From: Aquabacterium sp. A7-Y | GTDB taxonomy: Bacteria; Pseudomonadota; Gammaproteobacteria; Burkholderiales; Burkholderiaceae_C | Length of the DNA: 64,000 nucleotides | Reading direction: 5' to 3' | Assembly: GCF_026153205.1 (NCBI RefSeq) | Contig: NZ_JAPFBW010000001.1 | Coordinates: 186,001-250,000, forward strand | Shown here: piece after piece, positions 35,573 through 44,206 of the stretch | Numbering within the stretch: the first letter of the stretch is position 1 | Layout: each line of letters starts with the position of its first letter | Translations under genes and position numbers: made by a program | The notes under the pieces: generated by a model | Told to the model about the DNA's origin: nothing | Seen by the model: only the letters and a program-made list of their open reading frames with translations | Databases searched by the model: none

Positions 35573-36901
35573 ATGCAACCCACAGCCACCACTTCCTCTG
35601 CAGCCTCCTTGGAATGCGAGGTGCTTATTGTCGGAGGGGGACCGGCCGGCGCAACGCTGGGCACTCTGCTTGCTCGCAAGGGCCGCGACGTCGTCGTGAT
35701 GGAGAAGGCGCACCACCCGCGCTTCCACATCGGCGAGTCGCTGCTGCCGGCCAATGTCGAGCTGTTCGACCAGCTGGGCCTGCGCGCCGAGATCGAGCGC
35801 ATCGGCATGGCGAAGTGGGGCGTGGAATTTGTCTCGCCCGAGCATGCGCAGCGCAGCTATATCGAGTTCGGCGACGCCTGGGACAAGTCCATGCCCTATG
35901 CCTGGCAGGTGCGCCGCTCCGAGATGGACGAGCTGCTGTTCCGCCAGGCAGGTCGCGAGGGCGCGCGCACGCTGGAAGGCCGTCGTGTCCGCGAGGTGAA
36001 GTTCGACGCCGAAGGCGCGACGGTGCAGGTCGAGCTGGACGACGGCGCGCGCCAGACCTGGCGCACCCGCTTCCTGGTCGATGCCTCGGGGCGCGACACC
36101 CTGCTGGCGAACCAGTTCAAGTGCAAGGTCAAGAACCCCAAGCACAACAGCTCCGCGCTGTTCGGCCACTTCCGCAATGCGCGCCGGCTGGAAGGCAAGC
36201 TCGAAGGCAACATCAGCATCCTGTGGTTCCCGCACGGCTGGTTCTGGTTCATCCCGCTGGCCGATGGCACCACCAGCGTCGGTGCGGTGTGCTGGCCCTA
36301 TTACCTGAAGTCGCGCAGCAAGCCGCTGGCGGAGTTCTTCCGCGACACCATCGCGATGGCGCCCGAGCTGGCCGACCGGCTCAAGGATGCCGAGCTGGTC
36401 GACGACCAGGTGCACGCCACCGGCAACTACGCCTACAGCGCCAGTCATTGCAGCGGCGAGCGCTACCTGATGCTGGGCGACGCCTTCACCTTCATCGACC
36501 CGGTGTTCTCCTCCGGCGTCTACCTGGCGATGAAAAGCGCCTTCCACGGCGTCGAGGTCATCGAAGCGACGCTGGACCGCCCGGCCGAAGCGGCCGCGGC
36601 GCGGCAGCGCTTCGAAGCGCTGTCGCGCTTCGGGCCGCGCGAGTTCTCCTGGTTCATCTTCCGCGTCACCAACCCGACCATCCGGGAGTTTTTCATGGGG
36701 CCGGTCAACCGCTGGCGCGTCAAGGAGGCGCTGCTGTCGCTGCTGGCCGGCGACATCTACGGCAAGACGCCGATCTGGCGCTCGCTGCGCATCCTCAAGG
36801 GCCTCTACTACATCGTGTCGCTGAGTCACCCGGTGCGCACCTGGAAGGCCTGGCGGCAGCGCCAGGTCAACATCCGTGACGTCGGGATGAGCAACTCGTG
36901 A
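35573..36901 (+). CDS. Flavin-dependent halogenase-like oxidoreductase of the aryl polyene cluster
   Basis: A 442-residue flavoprotein: the FAD Rossmann motif VLIVGGGPAGATLG (about 18-31), RFHIGESLLPANVELFDQLG, the halogenase fingerprint WFWFIPL (WxWxIP), and FIDPVFSSGVYLAM, which fits the second halogenase motif FxxPxxSxG. The GESLLP version resembles halogenases acting on carrier-bound phenols or pyrroles rather than free tryptophan. Xanthomonadins carry aryl bromine, so halogenation of the aryl head is the expected role. ATG at 35573 is preferred to a GTG at 35528; neither has a clear ribosome site. A TAGAAT -10 candidate lies at 35479-35484. The next gene overlaps by four bases. Confidence 0.82.
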   Translation: MQPTATTSSAASLECEVLIVGGGPAGATLGTLLARKGRDVVVMEKAHHPRFHIGESLLPANVELFDQLGLRAEIERIGMAKWGVEFVSPEHAQRSYIEFGDAWDKSMPYAWQVRRSEMDELLFRQAGREGARTLEGRRVREVKFDAEGATVQVELDDGARQTWRTRFLVDASGRDTLLANQFKCKVKNPKHNSSALFGHFRNARRLEGKLEGNISILWFPHGWFWFIPLADGTTSVGAVCWPYYLKSRSKPLAEFFRDTIAMAPELADRLKDAELVDDQVHATGNYAYSASHCSGERYLMLGDAFTFIDPVFSSGVYLAMKSAFHGVEVIEATLDRPAEAAAARQRFEALSRFGPREFSWFIFRVTNPTIREFFMGPVNRWRVKEALLSLLAGDIYGKTPIWRSLRILKGLYYIVSLSHPVRTWKAWRQRQVNIRDVGMSNS

Positions 36902-37937
36902 GCGCGGCCTTCGATTCCACGGCGGGCGGGCCCGACCACGCCCTGGCTCACCGTCGCTACCGCGCCGAGGCCGCGGAGCGGCTCCCTGCCGGCTTGCACT
37001 TGCTGTCACGCCGCGGCCATGCGGTGATCGAGGGGGTCGAGCAGGCCGCCCCGGCGCTGCTGCTGCCCACCTCGCCGGTGTTCGAGGAGTGGCTGGTGCA
37101 CCGGGATGTGCGCAGCGAGCAGCGCGGCTGCCTGAGCTGGAGCTGCGATGGCGAGTGGCTGCACGGCACTGCGTTGGTCGACGACCGGGCGCTCCGGGGC
37201 GGGCTCGAGGCCGCCGCGCTGCAGGCCTACAGCGAGCTGTTCGAGCTGCTGGAGACCAGCGGCTGCCCGCACCCTGCTGCGGCTGTGGAACTATGTGCCC
37301 GGCATCAACCACGGCAGCGCCGGCCTCGGAGCGCTACCGCCACTTCAACATCGGCCGCCAGCAGGCCTTCCTGGCCGCGCGCCGCAGTGCCTTCGACGGC
37401 TCGCCGGCCGCCTGCGCGCTGGGCACCGAAGGCGGCATGCTGACGGTGCACTTCCTGGCCGGGCGGCGGCCGCCGCGCGCGGTGGAGAACCCGCGTCAGG
37501 TCAGCGCCTACCACTATCCCAAGGAGTACGGGCCGCGCAGCCCGACCTTCTCGCGGGCGGCGGTGGCCGAGCTGGGCCCCGGGCGCGAGGCCCTGTTCAT
37601 CTCCGGCACCGCCAGCATCGTCGGCCACGCGACCCTGCACCACGGCGACGTGCGCCGCCAGACCGAGGAAACCATGGCCAACATCGAGGCCGTGCTGCGG
37701 GCCGCTGCACCGCACAGCCGCGCCCCGGACGCCCACCGCATCGACGCGCTGGACTACACCGTCTATGTGCGTGACAGTCGCGACCTCGACGCGGTGCAGC
37801 AGACCTTCGAGCGTTTTATCGGGCCGCGCTCCGCCGGCGCGCGCGAGGCGATCTACCTGCGCGCCGACATCTGCCGCGCCGACCTGCTGGTCGAGATCGA
37901 GGCCCAGAACATCGTGACGATCAAGGACGCCACGTGA
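36898..37937 (+). pseudogene. XanB2-like chorismatase with two +1 frameshifts
   Basis: Translation in three successive frames gives one continuous chorismatase (XanB2/FkbO/Hyg5 family): frame 1 to LFELLETSGCPH; frame 2 LLRLWNYVPGINHGSAGL; frame 3 ERYRHFNIGRQQAFLAARR, then ENPRQVSAYHYPKEYGPRSP and RADICRADLLVEIEAQN. Removing one C from the run 37272-37274 and one G from 37328-37329 restores a 345-residue protein. XanB2 turns chorismate into 3- and 4-hydroxybenzoate, the aryl starter of xanthomonadin. All three pieces are well conserved, so the damage is recent, or is sequencing error, or recoding. The start overlaps the halogenase stop (GTGA). Confidence 0.8.
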
Positions 37938-38836
37938 CGTTTCACAACTTGCCCCAAGGGCGCGTCGTTTTCGGCCTGGTCCTGGCGCTCGGGGCGGCTG
38001 CCGCCTCGGCCCAGGACACCCTGGCCGCCCCGGAACCCGCCGCTGCAGCGGCGCAGCCGCTCGACAAGCGCTCCGCGCAGCGCCCCTTGTGGGAACTCGG
38101 ACTGGGGGTCGGCGGGCTGACCCTGCCCGACTACCGCGGTTCGGCCGAGCGCAGCAACTACCTGCTGCCGCTGCCTTACGTGGTCTACCGCGGTACCTGG
38201 CTGAAGGCGGACCGCGAGGGCGCCCGGGCAGTGCTGTTCGACGCCCGCCGCGTCGAGGTCGACATCAGCGTCAACGGCTCGCCGCCGACCCGCGGCGAGT
38301 CGCGCGGCGCGCGCGCCGGCATGGACGACCTGCCGGGCACCGTCGAAGTGGGGCCCAACGTCAATGTCACGTTGTGGCGCTCGGGCTCCAAGGGGGCGCG
38401 GCTGGACCTGCGTCTGCCGGTGCGCACCGCCATCACGCTGGAGCGTTCGCCACGCACGATAGGCTCGGTGTTCACGCCCAACCTCAACCTCGACATCGCC
38501 GGCGTGGCCGGCGGCTGGAACGTCGGACTGCAGGGGGGGCCGATGTTCGCGACGCGCCGTTACCACCAGCACTTCTACGGTGTCGAGGCGGCCGACGCCA
38601 CCGCGACGCGCCCGGCCTACCGCGCCAGCGGCGGCCACGGCGGCTGGCAGACGCTGGCGGCCGTGTCGCGTCGCTTCGAGCGCACCTGGGTCGGCGCCTT
38701 CGTGCGTTACGACCACCTCCGAGGGGCGGTGTTCGAGGACAGCCCGCTGGTGGAGCGCCGTCATCACCTGAGCGCCGGCATCGGCGTGTCCTGGGTGCTG
38801 GCGACCTCCGAGCAGATGGTGCAGGTCGACGATTGA
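37934..38836 (+). CDS. MipA/OmpV-family outer-membrane protein
   Basis: The 300-residue protein has a signal peptide (ending LGAAAASAQ, about 27) and the MipA/OmpV beta-barrel pattern: WELGLGVGGLTLPDYRGSAERSNYLLPLPYVVYRG, the variable middle strands, and RTWVGAFVRYDHLRGAVFEDSPLVERRHHLSAGIG towards the end. Members are outer-membrane scaffolds or pores. It starts at a GTG overlapping the chorismatase stop by four bases, so it belongs to the pigment operon, perhaps for placing the pigment lipid in the outer membrane. Family clear, role inferred from position. Confidence 0.8.
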   Translation: MTFHNLPQGRVVFGLVLALGAAAASAQDTLAAPEPAAAAAQPLDKRSAQRPLWELGLGVGGLTLPDYRGSAERSNYLLPLPYVVYRGTWLKADREGARAVLFDARRVEVDISVNGSPPTRGESRGARAGMDDLPGTVEVGPNVNVTLWRSGSKGARLDLRLPVRTAITLERSPRTIGSVFTPNLNLDIAGVAGGWNVGLQGGPMFATRRYHQHFYGVEAADATATRPAYRASGGHGGWQTLAAVSRRFERTWVGAFVRYDHLRGAVFEDSPLVERRHHLSAGIGVSWVLATSEQMVQVDD

Positions 38837-38852
38837 CAGGACCTGGCCGTCT

Positions 38853-39587
38853 ATGCTGATCCGCGCTCTGCTCACCGTCTGGCTCTGGGTGCTGCTGCTC
38901 TGGCTGGGGTTGATGTCGCTGGCCTGGAACCTGATCGCCTTCCTGCTCTACCCGCTGCTGCCGCGCCCGCGCGGCACCGTGGTCGGGCGTGCCGGCATCG
39001 CCTGGGGCTACCGCATCTACTGGGCCTGCGCACGCGCCAGCGGCCTGATGCGGATCGACACCCGGGCGCTCGACGCGCTGCACCGGCTGCCGGGCGGCCT
39101 CATCATTGCGGCCAACCACCCGAGCATGGTCGACGCGTTGCTCATCGTGGCAAGGCTGCCCCGCAGCGTCTGCATCATGAAGGCCGCGCTGATGCGCAAC
39201 GTCTTCCTGGGTGCCGGCGCGCGGCTGGCGCGCTACATCTGCAACGACTCGCCACGCAAGATGGTCCGGCACGCGGTCAAGAGCCTGCAGGAAGGGGGAC
39301 AGCTGGTGCTGTTCCCCGAGGGCACGCGTACCGAGGGCGGCCGGCTCAACCCCTTCCGGCCGGGCATCACGCTGATCGCGGAAAAAGCCGGGGTGCCGAT
39401 CCAGACCGTGTTCATCGAGACCGACAATCAGGTTCCCTACCTGGGCAAGGGCTGGCCGATCTGGCGCCTGCCGCGCGAGCCCATCGTGTTCCGCCTGCGC
39501 CTGGGCGAGCGTTTTGCCCCCGACGGCGACCACCATGCCGCGCTGGCGGCGCTCGAAGACTACTTCAGGAAGGAGCTGGGCCAGTGA
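38853..39587 (+). CDS. Lysophospholipid acyltransferase (PlsC-like) of the pigment cluster
   Basis: The 244-residue membrane-associated protein has an N-terminal hydrophobic segment (about 5-33), the acyltransferase motif NHPSMVDALL (NHxxxxD, about 89-95), and FPEGTRTEGG (about 152-161), both needed for 1-acylglycerol-3-phosphate-type transfer. In aryl polyene and xanthomonadin clusters such enzymes are thought to attach the polyene acyl chain to a glycerolipid. It sits 16 bases after the OmpV-like gene and overlaps the glycosyltransferase start by four bases. Confidence 0.85.
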   Translation: MLIRALLTVWLWVLLLWLGLMSLAWNLIAFLLYPLLPRPRGTVVGRAGIAWGYRIYWACARASGLMRIDTRALDALHRLPGGLIIAANHPSMVDALLIVARLPRSVCIMKAALMRNVFLGAGARLARYICNDSPRKMVRHAVKSLQEGGQLVLFPEGTRTEGGRLNPFRPGITLIAEKAGVPIQTVFIETDNQVPYLGKGWPIWRLPREPIVFRLRLGERFAPDGDHHAALAALEDYFRKELGQ

Positions 39588-40363
39588 GCTCCCGACCGAC
39601 CGCTCGTCATGCGGTAGTCATTCCAAGCTACAACACCGGGCCCAAAGTCTACGAGACGGTGCGTGCGGCGCGCGCGCAGTGGGCGCCGGTGTGGGTGGTG
39701 GTCGACGGCAGCACCGACGGCACGGCGGAAGGCCTTCAAACCATGGCGGCCGAGGACCCCGAGCTGCGTGTGCTGGTGCTGCCGCACAACCGCGGCAAGG
39801 GCTCAGCGGTGCTGCTCGGTTTGCATGCCGCCCAGGCCGAGGGCTACACCCACGCGCTGACGATGGACTCCGACGGCCAGCATCCGGCCGCGCTGATCCC
39901 CCACTTCATGGAGGTGTCGGCCCGCCGTCCCGAAACCATGGTGCTGGGCCGCCCGGTCTTCGATGCCAGCGCGCCGCTGCTGCGGGTGCGCGGGCGCCGC
40001 ATCTCGAACTGGTGGACCAACCTCGAGACGCTGGGCGCCGGCGTGGGCGACTCGCTCTACGGCTTCCGTGTCTACCCGATCGCCGAACTGATCGCGGTGA
40101 TGCAGGGCCAGCCCTGGATGCGCCGTTTCGACTTCGACACCGAGGCGGTGGTGCGGCTGGCCTGGCGCGGTGTGAAGCCGGTCAACCTGGACGCTCCGGT
40201 CAAGTACCTGCGGGCCGACGAAGGCGGCGTCTCGCACTTCCGGTATGGGCGCGACAACGTGCTGCTGACCTGGATGCATACGCGGCTGATGCTGGGCTTT
40301 CTGCTGCGGCTGCCGCTGCTGCTGTCGCGCCGCCTGGCGGGGCGTCCGCCTTTCCAGGACTGA
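39584..40363 (+). CDS. Family 2 glycosyltransferase of the pigment cluster
   Basis: The 259-residue GT-A protein has VVIPSYNTGPKVYETV at the N-terminus, VVVDGSTDGTAEGLQ, and the metal-binding TMDSDGQHPAAL (DSDGQ, about 87-91), then GRRISNWWTNLETLG, DSLYGFRVYP and FDFDTEAVVRLAW. It resembles dolichyl-phosphate glycosyltransferase-like enzymes found in aryl polyene clusters, where they probably glycosylate the lipid part. The GTG start overlaps the acyltransferase stop. It is the last gene of the plus arm and faces the TonB receptor. Confidence 0.85.
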   Translation: MSSRPTARHAVVIPSYNTGPKVYETVRAARAQWAPVWVVVDGSTDGTAEGLQTMAAEDPELRVLVLPHNRGKGSAVLLGLHAAQAEGYTHALTMDSDGQHPAALIPHFMEVSARRPETMVLGRPVFDASAPLLRVRGRRISNWWTNLETLGAGVGDSLYGFRVYPIAELIAVMQGQPWMRRFDFDTEAVVRLAWRGVKPVNLDAPVKYLRADEGGVSHFRYGRDNVLLTWMHTRLMLGFLLRLPLLLSRRLAGRPPFQD

Positions 40364-40384
40364 TCGCGACGGTCCTCGGGCGCC

Positions 40385-40413
40385 TGCACGCCTGCCTCAC
40401 CGGCAGGCGTGCA
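40385..40413. terminator. Hairpin between glycosyltransferase and TonB receptor genes
   Basis: TGCACGCCTGCC (40385-40396) pairs with GGCAGGCGTGCA (40402-40413) around a 5-base loop. It lies between convergent stops at 40363 and 40419. It lacks a T-run on either strand, so it may act with Rho or as a stabiliser. Confidence 0.5.
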
Positions 40414-40418
40414 AGGAC

Positions 40419-42557
40419 TCAGAAGCGGTAGCTCGCCGTGGCGACGATCTTGCGCCGGGTGCCGTACCAGCAGTCGCCGCGCTCCTGGCAGGCGACGAGG
40501 TAGGTCTTGTCGGCCAGGTTGCCGATGTTCAGTGCATACACCCAACTGCCGGTGTTCCAGGCCGCCATCGCGTCGAGGAGCGTCGCCGACGGTGTGGTGA
40601 AGGTGTCGCTGCCGTCCCAGGTCTTGCCGATGTGGCGCACGCCCAGGCCCGCCTTCACCCCGCGCAGGCCCAGGTGGTCGAAGCGGTGCACCGCCCACAC
40701 CGAGGCGCTCTGCTCGGGCTCGTTGGGCAGGCGCTTGCCGGTGCTGCGGTCGCGGGTCTCGGTGCGCGTGTAGTTGGCGACCAGGTCCCAGGCCTGGAGG
40801 CGGCCGTTGAAGGACAGCTCGAGGCCCTTCACCGTGACTTCGCCGCGCTGGATCTCCCGGCTGCCCGTGTCCTCGGGATCGTCCATCTTGCGGTTCGTTT
40901 CGCGCAGCGTGTAGAGCGCGGCCGTGGCCGTCACCGGTCGGTCGTCCGGCGCCCATTTCACGCCGGCCTCGAACTGTTTGCCACGCTTGGGCCGGAAGCT
41001 GCCGGCCTCATTGAAGCCGGCCACCGGCTCGAAGGACTCGCCATAGCTCGCATAGGGCGCCCAGCCGCCGTCGGCGAGATAGACCACGCCCAGGTTTTTG
41101 GTCCAGGCGACGTCGCTGCTGGAGTTCCCGGCCTGGCTCGATGTGGTCTTGGCACGGTCGCGCCGCAGGCCCAGCACCACCACCCAGCGTTCGCCAAACT
41201 TCATCTGGTCCTGCAGCAGCAGGCCGTACTGCCTCACCCGGCTGCTGCCGCTGCTGGGCTCGTCCATGGTGGCGGGGGTGAGCTCGGGATGCGGGAAGTT
41301 GCCGTAGACCGGGTGGTAGACGTCGATGTCGTTGGCTGCGCCGACCCAGTACCGCCTGCTGCTGCGCGCGTTCATCGCGTCGACGCCCGTGAGCAGGGTG
41401 TGCTGCACGCCGCCGATACGCAGGCGGCCCTCCAGCATCAGGTCCGCGTTGGTGATGCGGCCCTCGTCGTCGCTGGCGTACCAGGTGCGGCCGATGTTGC
41501 GGCCGTCCGGCCGGTAGCCCTCCCAATAGTTGGCATACATGCTGCGCAGTGCTCCTTCCACATCGTCATGGCGCAGGTGATGGCGCAGGGTCCAGGCCTC
41601 GTCGAGGCGGTGCTCCAGCTCCCAGCCGGTGCGCCAGCGCCGTCCGCCATAGGTGTCCCAGTCGGGTTCGCTGACGAAACGCTCGAGCGGGATGCGGCCG
41701 CCGGGGCGGTCGTGGAGCGTGCCTTCGACCGGGAAAAAGCCTTCGGTGTTGCGGCTGCGGTCGCGCTGGTACTGCAGGTAGGCGGTGAAGTGGGTGCCGG
41801 GGGTGGGCTTCCACGTCAGCGAGGGCGCGACGTACTGGCGCTCCATGTCGGCGTACTCGACCTGGGTGCCGCTGTCGCGCGTGAGGGCGACCAGGCGGTA
41901 GAGCAGCCGGCCCTCGGCATCGACAGGCCCGGTCAGATCGGCCGCCAGCTGCTGGTGCTGATGGTTGCCCAGCTGCACCGAGATCTCGCGCTGGGCTTCG
42001 GGCTGGGGCCGCTTGGAGACCAGGTTGACCAGCCCGCCGGGGCCGTTCTGCCCCGCCATCACCGAGGCCGGGCCGCGCAGCACCTCGACGCGCTCGAAGG
42101 CATAGGGCTCGTTGCGCACCACGCCGTACCAGCCGGACAGCGGCAGCCTGAGGCCGTCGAGCAGGGTCGAGCCTTCGCTGCCGCCGCGCATCGTGAACCA
42201 GTCGCCGCGGTTGTCCAGGCCGTAGACCTCGGCATGCACACCGGCCGTGTAGCGCAGCACTTCCTGCAGGGTCTGGGCGTTCTGGTCGCGGATCTGCTCG
42301 GCGCCGATGACCGAGACCGACTGCGGCACCTCCTTCAGCGGCGTGTCGGTGCGGGTGGCGGTGGCGCTGCGTGTCGCGCGGTAGCCGCCCACCGGGCCGG
42401 TGGCGGTCTCCTGCATCGCATTCGAACGCACCCGCAGCTCGGGCAACTGGGTGGGGTCGCTTGCAGCCGGCGTGGCGGACTCCTGGGCATGGACGCTCCA
42501 GGCGCAGGCGTGAAGGACGGTGGCGGCGACGAGGCCGAGCCGGGGGATAGAGGCCAT
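40419..42557 (-). CDS. TonB-dependent siderophore receptor
   Basis: The 712-residue outer-membrane transporter has a signal peptide (cut near residue 24, after AWSVHA), a plug domain with LKEVPQSVSVIGAEQIRDQNAQTL and RVEVLRGPASVMAGQNGPGGLVNLVSKRP, and a 22-strand barrel ending in YRF, the usual terminal aromatic. The region after the signal resembles the FhuA/FoxA/FpvA group for hydroxamate or mixed siderophores. There is no long N-terminal signalling domain. A Fur-box candidate lies at 42678-42696. No inner-membrane ABC transporter is adjacent. It divides the two arms of the pigment cluster and is probably unrelated to pigment synthesis. Confidence 0.92.
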   Translation of the reverse strand: MASIPRLGLVAATVLHACAWSVHAQESATPAASDPTQLPELRVRSNAMQETATGPVGGYRATRSATATRTDTPLKEVPQSVSVIGAEQIRDQNAQTLQEVLRYTAGVHAEVYGLDNRGDWFTMRGGSEGSTLLDGLRLPLSGWYGVVRNEPYAFERVEVLRGPASVMAGQNGPGGLVNLVSKRPQPEAQREISVQLGNHQHQQLAADLTGPVDAEGRLLYRLVALTRDSGTQVEYADMERQYVAPSLTWKPTPGTHFTAYLQYQRDRSRNTEGFFPVEGTLHDRPGGRIPLERFVSEPDWDTYGGRRWRTGWELEHRLDEAWTLRHHLRHDDVEGALRSMYANYWEGYRPDGRNIGRTWYASDDEGRITNADLMLEGRLRIGGVQHTLLTGVDAMNARSSRRYWVGAANDIDVYHPVYGNFPHPELTPATMDEPSSGSSRVRQYGLLLQDQMKFGERWVVVLGLRRDRAKTTSSQAGNSSSDVAWTKNLGVVYLADGGWAPYASYGESFEPVAGFNEAGSFRPKRGKQFEAGVKWAPDDRPVTATAALYTLRETNRKMDDPEDTGSREIQRGEVTVKGLELSFNGRLQAWDLVANYTRTETRDRSTGKRLPNEPEQSASVWAVHRFDHLGLRGVKAGLGVRHIGKTWDGSDTFTTPSATLLDAMAAWNTGSWVYALNIGNLADKTYLVACQERGDCWYGTRRKIVATASYRF

Positions 42558-42983
42558 GGGGCCATGCTCCTGAGGGTAAAGAGGCGCATGGCTGGCGTAG
42601 CGGGGCAGGGGAGGCTGGCTGGCGCGACCGAAAGCTTGGGGTTGGAACGCTGCGGCTGAAGCCGCAACACTTCATATGATAACGATTCTTATTCGCGAGA
42701 ACCAGGGGTGGCGTCGGCGGCGTCCGCGAGCGGTGCGAACAGCGGACAGGCGAACTCCGGTGAGGGGCAGGGTGGGGGATCGGGCGGCGTCGCGGGGACC
42801 GGCCGGTGCAGCAGGCCGCACGAGCGGTCCTCGTCGTCGAAGCAGCCGGCCAGCAAGGCCGGGCTCAACGATGCGAGCTGCATGAGGCGACGGTCGATCT
42901 CCATGACAGGCGGGCTGTCCCACCGTTCGCTCCCGGCGTGCTCAAGACGTGCCGGGCGAAGGGGACAAACGACGCCGGATGGA
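42558..42983. other. 426-bp intergenic region with Fur box and a small doubtful frame
   Basis: The region separates the ketoreductase gene from the TonB receptor, both on the minus strand. It contains a Fur-box candidate at 42678-42696. A 71-residue minus-strand frame (42689-42904, starting MEIDRRLMQLASLSPALLAGC) has four cysteines and a Pro-rich middle, no ribosome site, and ends inside the Fur box; it is not called as a gene but remains possible. Confidence 0.5.
42678..42696 (-). promoter_or_regulatory. Fur-box candidate
   Basis: The plus strand reads GATAACGATTCTTATTCGC against the 19-bp Fur consensus GATAATGATAATCATTATC, matching at about 13 positions in the expected GATAAtGAT core and ATT half-site. 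It is the most AT-rich stretch for hundreds of bases and lies about 120 bases upstream of the TonB-dependent receptor, as expected for iron repression. Confidence 0.6.
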
Positions 42984-43721
42984 CTAGATCATCCCGCCGT
43001 TGATGGAGAGCACCTGTCCCGTGATGTAGCCGGCCTCCGGCCCGGCCAGGAAGGCCACCAGCGCGGCCACCTCGTCGGGCGTGCCGGCCCGCTTGGCGGG
43101 GACCATCTGCGCGATCGTCGCGGCGTCGAATACGGCGTCGGCCATCGGCGACTGGATGATGCCGGGCGCCACCGCGTTGACCGTGATGCCGCGGCTCGCG
43201 ACCTCCAGCGACAGCGCCTTGGTGGCGCTGTTGAGCGCGCCCTTGGCCGCGGCGTAGTTGACCTGCCCGCGGTTGCCGGCCACGCCGGCCACCGAGGAGA
43301 TGTTGACGATGCGGCCCCAGCGGCTGCGGATCATGGGCATCATCAGCGGCTGGGTCACGTGGTAGAAGCCGTGCAGCGAGACGTCGATGACACGGTGCCA
43401 CTGCTCCTCGCGCAGCGCGGGGAACACGGCGTCGTCGTGGAGGCCGGCATTGTTGACGACGATCTGCACCGGGCCGGCCGTCAGCAGGCCTTCCAGCGCC
43501 TGGTGGGATGCGGCACGGTCGGTGACGTCGAAGGCAATGGCCTCGGCCGAGCCGCCGGCTTCGCGCAGTTCGGTGGCCAGCGCCTCGGCCGCGGCGAGCC
43601 GGGCGTTGCCGTGCACCACCACATGCGCGCCCTCGCGCGCCAGCCGGCGCGCGATCGCGCTGCCCAGTTCACCGCTGGCGCCGGTGACCAGCGCGCGCTT
43701 GCCTTGCAGGGGAAGGTTCAT
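42984..43721 (-). CDS. 3-oxoacyl-ACP reductase of the aryl polyene cluster
   Basis: The 245-residue SDR has a complete active site: RALVTGASGELGSAIARRL (NADPH loop, about 8-26), NNAGLHDDAVF, SSVAGVAGNRGQVNYAAAKGALNS with catalytic Ser, Tyr and Lys, and ITGQVLSINGGMI at the end. It would reduce the beta-keto group in each round of polyene extension (ApeQ-type role in the E. coli aryl polyene pathway). It overlaps the dehydratase gene by four bases (ATGA), and is the last gene of the minus arm. No second ketosynthase (ApeR-type) follows. Confidence 0.88.
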   Translation of the reverse strand: MNLPLQGKRALVTGASGELGSAIARRLAREGAHVVVHGNARLAAAEALATELREAGGSAEAIAFDVTDRAASHQALEGLLTAGPVQIVVNNAGLHDDAVFPALREEQWHRVIDVSLHGFYHVTQPLMMPMIRSRWGRIVNISSVAGVAGNRGQVNYAAAKGALNSATKALSLEVASRGITVNAVAPGIIQSPMADAVFDAATIAQMVPAKRAGTPDEVAALVAFLAGPEAGYITGQVLSINGGMI

Positions 43722-44206
43722 GGGGAGGTCTCCGAGGGCGGCGCCGGGGCGGCCAGGGGCGTGTTGAGGACCACGGCGGCCCGCCCGTCGGCGACCGGCC
43801 GGCCGGCGTGGCGCACGCAAAAGGCGTACAGGATCTGCCGCTCGTCGCCGGCCTGCCGGGTCGCTTCGACCTCCAGCGGGCCGTCCAGGTCGTCGAGCCG
43901 CAGGCGGTGAAACTGCACGCCCCGCGCGCTGGCGAGGAAGCCGGGTCGGGCCGTGCCGCCGGCGGCACGGGCCAGCAGCGCGCCGTGCAAGGCCATCGCC
44001 TGCGCAGCGTATTCGATCGCGGCGCTGCTCAGCAGGCCGCTGGCGCTGCGCAGCGGGTGGTCGGGCGCGGTGTGGCTGACGGCCTCGCAGCGTATCGTCG
44101 TCGCGTCCCAGGCCAGCAGCCGTTCCAGCAGGCACATGCGGCCGGCATGCGGGATCAGCGCGGCGATGCCGGCGTGGTCCAGCGCGGCGGGCAAGGCCGG
44201 CGTCAT
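43718..44206 (-). CDS. Hotdog-fold 3-hydroxyacyl-ACP dehydratase (ApeP-like)
   Basis: The 162-residue protein resembles FabZ/FabA-like dehydratases of aryl polyene clusters: IAALIPHAGRMCLLERLLAWD contains the active-site His in IPHxGxMxLLExV, and SSAAIEYAAQAMALHGALLA forms the central hot-dog helix with the acidic residue in IEYxAQ. It would remove water from 3-hydroxyacyl-ACP to give the trans double bond. It overlaps both neighbours by four bases, so translation is coupled with the chain-length factor and the ketoreductase. Confidence 0.85.
   Translation of the reverse strand: MTPALPAALDHAGIAALIPHAGRMCLLERLLAWDATTIRCEAVSHTAPDHPLRSASGLLSSAAIEYAAQAMALHGALLARAAGGTARPGFLASARGVQFHRLRLDDLDGPLEVEATRQAGDERQILYAFCVRHAGRPVADGRAAVVLNTPLAAPAPPSETSP

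Noticed and set aside
34673-37312. An 879-residue minus-strand frame extending the HD-domain gene
   Set aside because: Only the last 223 residues match a family; the rest is antisense to the halogenase and chorismatase genes.
37268-37332. Programmed ribosomal frameshifting in the chorismatase gene
   Set aside because: No slippery heptamer or stop-codon context is visible at either site and two events would be needed; single-base insertions are simpler.
42689-42904. 71-residue frame next to the Fur box as a firm gene
   Set aside because: No ribosome site, no homology recognised and it ends in the regulatory site; mentioned only in the region note.
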